Shown in pieces: positions 59,101 through 64,000 of a stretch of DNA of 64,000 bases. The stretch's first letter is position 1; each line of letters starts with the position of its first letter. Below the pieces are notes generated by a model. It was not told where the DNA came from. It worked only from the letters and a program-made list of their open reading frames with translations, and searched no databases. A program made the position numbers and the translations under genes. Source of the stretch: Macrosoma leucophasiata (Eukaryota > Arthropoda > Insecta > Lepidoptera > Hedylidae); NCBI GenBank assembly GCA_036365455.1, contig JAWQUS010000003.1:206001-270000 (forward strand), given 5' to 3'.

Positions 59101-62082
59101 GCGAGCTGTTAATTAGATGAATTGTTTGTAATATTATAGAAAATGTTTGTTAGTTATTCTTTTACTGTAGATAAAATTATATTACACCACAGTTCGCACA
59201 CTCGCACTTGATTATTAATGGAATGAGTAAGTAAGTGTATAATAATTATAAAATATTTTTTTAAGTTTGTTTTTAAAATCCCGATGATAATAAAAAAAAA
59301 ACAATTAAGTTCACGTTGATGGTAAGTTAACGCTGTATCCTGTAGCTTATTAAGATCTACGTAAAATTGGAGATTTCTCTCTTCCACCTCACCAGTAAAA
59401 ATGAGCTATCTCTCGCCATACATTTTATAAACAATTGGCTGGTGACAGCCCTATAGAGCATATTAAACCAACTGAGATTTGATTGTGTTCTTTTTTTAGC
59501 TGAGTAAAAGTAAAACACGAGCAAACGATCTATGTTGATGGTATGTGATAACAGCCTATGAATGTCTAGGATAAACTTTTAAGGCATGTGCAATTAGATT
59601 TTGTTCATATCTATAATATAAAAATAAGTCGGGTTTTCCTTCCTGACGCTATAACTCCAGAATGCACGAACCGATTTCCACGGTTTTGCATTCGTTGGAA
59701 AGGTCTCGGGCTCCGTGAGGTTTATAGCTAAGAAAATTCAGGAAAAAATATTTATAAAACACATATACGCGGGCGAAGCCACGGGTAACAGCTAGTCTAT
59801 TATATAAAAATAAGTCGGGTTTTCCTTCCTGACGCTATAACTTTAGAACGCTCGAACTGATTTCCACGGTTTTGCATTCATTGGAAAGGCCTCGGGCTCC
59901 ATGAGGTTTATAGCAAAGAAAATTCAGGATTATAAAACGACATCAACGTGGGCGAAGCCGCGAGTAACAGCTAGTTGTGTATATGTATTAGAGGCGTATT
60001 GTGTATCTCGATTGACAATATTTCTATAGCCACATTGCAGTTCATTGCTGTTATATATTCACGATAATATGTCAAAACAGTTATGCACCTCAAAGTGGCA
60101 TTCAAAATGATGTCAACCGAGACACAGAATACGCCTTCTGGTCCAGTCTGTGTGCATATAACCTGAAATTACAGAACTGTAAGTTTCCACCTATAGCGCG
60201 TCGTGCTAAGTTACTCTTTCGAAAAAGCTCGACCTGTTGTTATGATATTTTTTTTGCATTTTTATTTTTGGATGAGAAAAGATTGTATAGTACCATCCAA
60301 GACGATTTGAAGTTTGCCCGGCAGTAATAAGTTTTTGTTGTTCTCAATGTTAATTTACAATAATTTACTTCAATAATTTACTTCTGGTTCAAGTAAATAC
60401 TTCTGCCTTCAAACATAAAACTTAGACGTCTCAATGTAGATCCATTATAGTTTCTGAGCACTCAAACAACTTCACCTGTGTATGAATAGAAAGAAAAAAT
60501 GCTTTAGACATGTAACATGTGATTCCAGATGGAGACAGTGATAAAGCAGACGGAGGAGAGCATGAGCCGAAAACTGTCGAACGCGTCGCGGCTGCACGAG
60601 GACTACCGGCCGCTGAAGGCCGAGGTCGACCTGCTGCGGCGCCAGTGCCTCGGCCTCGACCGCCTGCCCGACCTGCACGAGGAGGAGGGCAGCCCCATCA
60701 CGCCCGAGTCAGTGTCCCTAGCTCCTCTAGCTCCTCTAGCCCCTCTAGCCCCCCAGTTCCCTGCCAGTGCCTCGGCCTCGACCGCCTGCCCGACCTGCAC
60801 GAGGAGGAGGGCAGCCCCATCACGCCCGAGTCAGTGTCCCTAGCTCCTCTAGCTCCTCTAGCCCCTCTAGCCCCCCAGTTCCCTGCCAGTGCCTCGGCCT
60901 CGACCGCCTGCCCGACCTGCACGAGGAGGAGGGCAGCCCCATCACGCCCGAGTCAGTGTCCCTAGCTCCTCTAGCTCCTCTAGCCCCTCTAGCCCCCCAG
61001 TTCCCTGCCAGTGCCTCGGCCTCGACCGCCTGCCCGACCTGCACGAGGAGGAGGGCAGCCCCATCACGCCCGAGTCAGTGTCCCTAGCTCCTCTAGCTCC
61101 TCTAGCCCCTCTAGCCCCCCAGTTCCCTGCCAGTGCCTCGGCCTCGACCGCCTGCCCGACCTGCACGAGGAGGAGGGCAGCCCCATCACGCCCGAGTCAG
61201 TGTCCCTAGCTCCTCTAGCTCCTCTAGCCCCTCTAGCCCCCCAGTTCCCTGCCAGTGCCTCGGCCTCGACCGCCTGCCCTATCTGCACGAGGAGAAGCCT
61301 CATCACGCCCAAATTTGTACCCCTTAAATTTCCCATCACCTTTCCAAGTACTTAATAATTTACTTAGCCAGAGAAAATCTATTTTATTTTAGGAGTGGGC
61401 GGTATTTTCATTTATTCAGTTATGAAGTTGCATGTGTAGAAATGTGACAGAATATTAGCAATTCAGTATAAGGTTCACAATAAAGGCACTGAAGTTTAAA
61501 ATCAAGTCGTTCAACCACACTCTTGTGTGCAGTCGGCGTGCAGTTCCAACGACTATGCCGAATGTTATCTATATATATAAAAATGCAACCCGTTTTCCTT
61601 GGTCACGGCATCACGCGTGAATGGCTGGACCGATTTGGCTAATATTGATTTTGAATGATGTTTGGAAGTCCAACGAATGTTTAAAAGGTAAGAAAATATG
61701 AAGAAATTGAAGGGAAATAGTAAAAACCACCATTTTATTTTCCCATACAAATAGTCCGTATCTATCAAACCTTTGACACATGTCATATTTTTATTTTGAG
61801 GCAATACGAAGTTTGCCGGGTCAGCTAGTATTCTTATAGTACAGTAATCCCAGTCTAGTTGTCTTCCACTTTGCTCCGTCGTTCTGTGTACTGATAAAGA
61901 TAATTCCATTCCAGCCGCTTCCCGTCGCTGCCGGCGAGCGCGAGCGGCGTGGGGGGCGTGGGGGGCGCGGGGGGCCTGGGGGGCGCGGCGGGTCTGGGGG
62001 GCGCGGGGGGCGCGGGGGCGCGCGCGGCCTCGTTCCTGGCGCCGGCGCCGCGCAAGCCGCCGCCGCCGCCGCCCGCGTTCAG
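56111..62082 (+). CDS. ZC4H2: Zinc finger C4H2 domain-containing protein, N-terminal part (3' end outside the window)
   Basis: Homologue of ZC4H2, a small coiled-coil zinc-finger protein of neural development that partners ubiquitin ligase RNF220 in vertebrates. Exons: 56111-56169, 57819-57990, 60529-60707, 61915-62082; phases agree. Exons 1-3 give [20 protein letters not shown], then a coiled coil with [40 protein letters not shown] and [16 protein letters not shown], and [13 protein letters not shown], close to the vertebrate protein. Exon 4 replaces the vertebrate alanine/glutamine linker by [14 protein letters not shown] repeats and a poly-proline stretch ([12 protein letters not shown]). 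The zinc-finger exon was not found up to 64000, so it must lie beyond. Exon 3 has five successive donors. Confidence 0.93.
57226..57523 (-). mobile_element. Family B SINE-like retroposon, full copy
   Basis: T-rich tail, then AAGTGGCAAACAAGCATGCA to CACTGGAGCTCTACCACCA. ZC4H2 intron 1, about 300 bases from exon 2. Confidence 0.8.
58700..58779 (-). mobile_element. Family B, 5' segment only
   Basis: ACCACTTAGCGGTAAGTAGA to GCTGGAGCTCTGCCACCAGT. The 3' part is missing, which is unusual for a retroposon copy. Confidence 0.65.
59620..59976 (+). mobile_element. Two tandem Helitron-like non-autonomous elements
   Basis: Two successive copies each begin TATAAAAATAAGTCGGGTTT, carry GATTTCCACGGTTTTGCATT and end GGGCGAAGCC(A/G)CG(G/A)GTAACAGCTAGT (about 59790 and 59976). 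A hairpin followed by CTAGT is the 3' end typical of lepidopteran Helitrons. ZC4H2 intron 2. Confidence 0.65.
60708..61312 (+). repeat. Tandem mini-intron/micro-exon array, 122-bp units
   Basis: After ZC4H2 exon 3 a 60-nt spacer (GTCAGTGTCC...CTGCCAG) and a 62-nt copy of the exon end (TGCCTCGGCC...CACGCCCGA) alternate. Donors fall at 60708, 60830, 60952, 61074 and 61196, exactly 122 apart. Four micro-exon copies are identical; the last (61256 on) is decayed and has lost its donor. The spacer itself contains a 9-bp CTCCTCTAG repeat. Reading through from the exon meets a stop at 60841-60843. Confidence 0.95.
61568..61830 (+). mobile_element. Helitron-like non-autonomous element
   Basis: Starts TCTATATATATAAAAATGCA and ends GAAGTTTGCCGGGTCAGCTAGT, with GGCTGGACCGATTTGGCTAA inside. 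This is the pattern of the widespread lepidopteran short Helitrons. It ends about 85 bases before ZC4H2 exon 4. Confidence 0.75.
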
Positions 62083-64000
62083 GTCTGCGTTACAACAAGA
62101 TTACATTACCGTCTCGCTGAGGTTCGATTTTCAAATCTTTTGTTGCGATCTCCCTCCCCGTCCCTCTGTAGTCCTCTATCCCCCTCTCGCAGCTTTGTCC
62201 TCCTTTGTTCCTTTCGTGTATTCTCGACGCATCTTTTAATATCCGAAAATAATCAATACGGACTCTCCGCTCCTTCCATGCGGGTCTCGAGATCGACACG
62301 GATGAGACGAAGATTGTGTTAAATGTACACGTTACTGTTACGGTCGAGGGTACTATCCTCGAAGTCGTTGACGGTCAAGTGACCTCTTCTAATACACGGG
62401 ACAAACGGTTCAAACGGAGGTCAATCGCCGAATCCAACTCGATCGGCCGACTTTCTCTCCGCTTATACGAAATCAATCTATTATAGCTGAGCGGTCAGTT
62501 CCCTGATTTACTCACAATTAACCGGTGTACTTTGTCAGCGATGACATTCACGACATACTGAAACTGAACTGAAACGCGCGCTCACCGTGAGCTTCAAACG
62601 AAGGCTCAAGGTCACGCAGAGAGCGATGGAGAGAGTTATGCCCGGAGTTTCCCTGCGAGATCGATTCAATAAAGAAGAGATAGCCCACCGACTAGCGGCA
62701 GTCCGCACGACCGCACGACCGCACGACCGCACGACACGTAGCTCGGAGCACCGACAGCCGTTTGGGTAGAAGACCCAATTGGGGAGCACCGGGTGGGGGG
62801 GGGCGGCCGCGGGCGAGGCTCGCGCGGTGTATTTGGACCGCTGAGGGCGGCCCGAGACGTTTCGTTGTGGCGATCTTTGGGGGAGGCTCGTCCAGCCCTG
62901 GACCGGTTGAAATTACGATCATGGCGATGATCGTGAAGGACACGGAATGTAGGAAGCCCAATTTGGAAATAAAACTTCGGGCACTAGTATATTATTTTAA
63001 TGCTCACAGATATCGATTGAATTAATCGATGTGAAAATAATGAGACAAAATCGACAAACTAGTCGAAGGAAGGCGCAGAGGTTAGCGGTCTTAGGTGACT
63101 AAGATGGAGTTAATGACTCGATGAAACCTCGAAACCCGTCTGCACCGGCGATGACCTCGAATCCTCTTCAATTCCCATCTATCGATCAAAATTGATAGAT
63201 GGGGTCTAAGATACACCGAAAGGTTTTTGCCCGATACGCCATTATAATTTTCCTTGCACAGGCCGGACAATGTTCCCTGTGGACGCGCTTCGCTGTCGTA
63301 TTAATGGTGCGTACGGATAATATTCGTGAATTAAGTACACACCGAAATAATGATAAAACATAGAAAGATAGTTCGTATGATTGTCCGGCATTTAAGTTAT
63401 ATATATAAAATACATATCTGATTACATAACAACTTTACATTATACTATATTTTTATTTGGATTCTACGTTCTGCCAGTCGTCTTAACCTGTCCTATGGTA
63501 GCCCTCTTAATAACAGACCGTGTCCTCTTCTAATACAACTAAATACTACATTTGTTCCTATTACTTCCTATGTCAAATCCTGCTTCAATTAATTTTTCTA
63601 ATTAATTTTCTTATAATTTTTAAAATCATTTTGTGATTCCCTTTTTGCTTCGTCAATTCTTATTTGCTTATTGCTTATAATACTTTTTTTGCTAACGCGA
63701 AAAAACAGTGAATAACATTTTTATTGCAAGTCGACTGTGTTCGAAATATAGCTATGCTAGTTTCAAGACATTTCGTTTAAATTTAGTTAATAAAATAATG
63801 CCATACATTACAATAAAATAATATTTGTCAAGTTTACATCTCACGCGCGTCGCTGTTGCTGTGTGGAGTATTGTAAAGTGTGCGTGAGGTAGTATCAAAA
63901 GTGAAAATATGTTTGAGAATATAATAATAATAAAATAAATAAGCATCGAGACTAGCATAAATCTGTATTTGGAATATTTCAATTCTATTATACAAGAAAC
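62083..64000. other. ZC4H2 intron 4, no further coding exon found
   Basis: No acceptor followed by a C-x2-C...H zinc-finger frame was seen. It contains an RTE-LINE scrap, a GCACGACC repeat at 62703-62735 and AT-rich DNA. Confidence 0.6.
62586..62690 (+). mobile_element. RTE-like LINE reverse transcriptase fragment
   Basis: SFKRRLKVTQRAMERVMPGV followed by SLRDRFNKEEIAHR is the block near the end of lepidopteran RTE reverse transcriptases. No other part of the element is present. Confidence 0.65.

Noticed and set aside
60767..61355. Repeated 106-114-codon frames in the ZC4H2 array
   Set aside because: They are the same 122-bp unit read in shifting frames, not separate genes.

Overview
The window is nuclear DNA of an insect, most probably a moth or butterfly. 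Four multi-exon genes with GT-AG introns sit in AT-rich DNA packed with transposon debris. The repeats look lepidopteran: short Helitron-like elements ending in CTAGT, several tRNA-derived SINEs, a cecropia-type mariner, and LINEs with (GATTAT)n-like tails. The cathepsin D resembles the silkworm lysosomal enzyme. Bacterial features (operons, ribosome binding sites, CRISPR) are absent.

Layout. 1-2.4 kb: nested repeats, an old element (family A) broken by a LINE and a SINE-like retroposon. 2.9-14.6 kb, plus strand: ten exons of condensin II subunit H2 (NCAPH2), with an antisense LINE in intron 5. 14.6-23.3 kb: intergenic, with a terminal minisatellite, a dense TATCGATA cluster, foldback repeats and a second family A copy ending about 200 bp upstream of the next gene. 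23.3-34.5 kb, plus strand: a complete nine-coding-exon cathepsin D (384 aa by my splice). 34.7-47.8 kb, minus strand: a complete eight-exon PHRF1 homologue (RING, PHD, SR-rich linker, SRI-like tail; 2263 aa by my splice), convergent with cathepsin D and carrying a dead mariner in its last intron. 47.8-56.1 kb: intergenic repeats, with a third family A copy, half a LINE and SINEs. 56.1 kb to the right edge, plus strand: the first four exons of ZC4H2; its zinc-finger exon is not in the window.

The genes look like unrelated housekeeping functions (chromosome organisation, lysosomal proteolysis, nuclear ubiquitin/RNA polymerase II regulation, and a coiled-coil zinc-finger protein). I see no sign of a shared pathway.

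The most unusual signal is structural. At four exon 3' ends in three genes (NCAPH2 exons 4 and 6, cathepsin D exon 5, ZC4H2 exon 3) the end of the exon, its 5' splice site and the first 20-60 bp of the intron are tandemly repeated. The result is runs of three to five nearly identical splice donors. In cathepsin D and ZC4H2 the repeats also form complete GT...AG mini-introns of 48-60 nt around 32- or 62-nt micro-exons. This is either a real process that multiplies splice sites in GC-rich exons or a systematic assembly error. Both can be tested.
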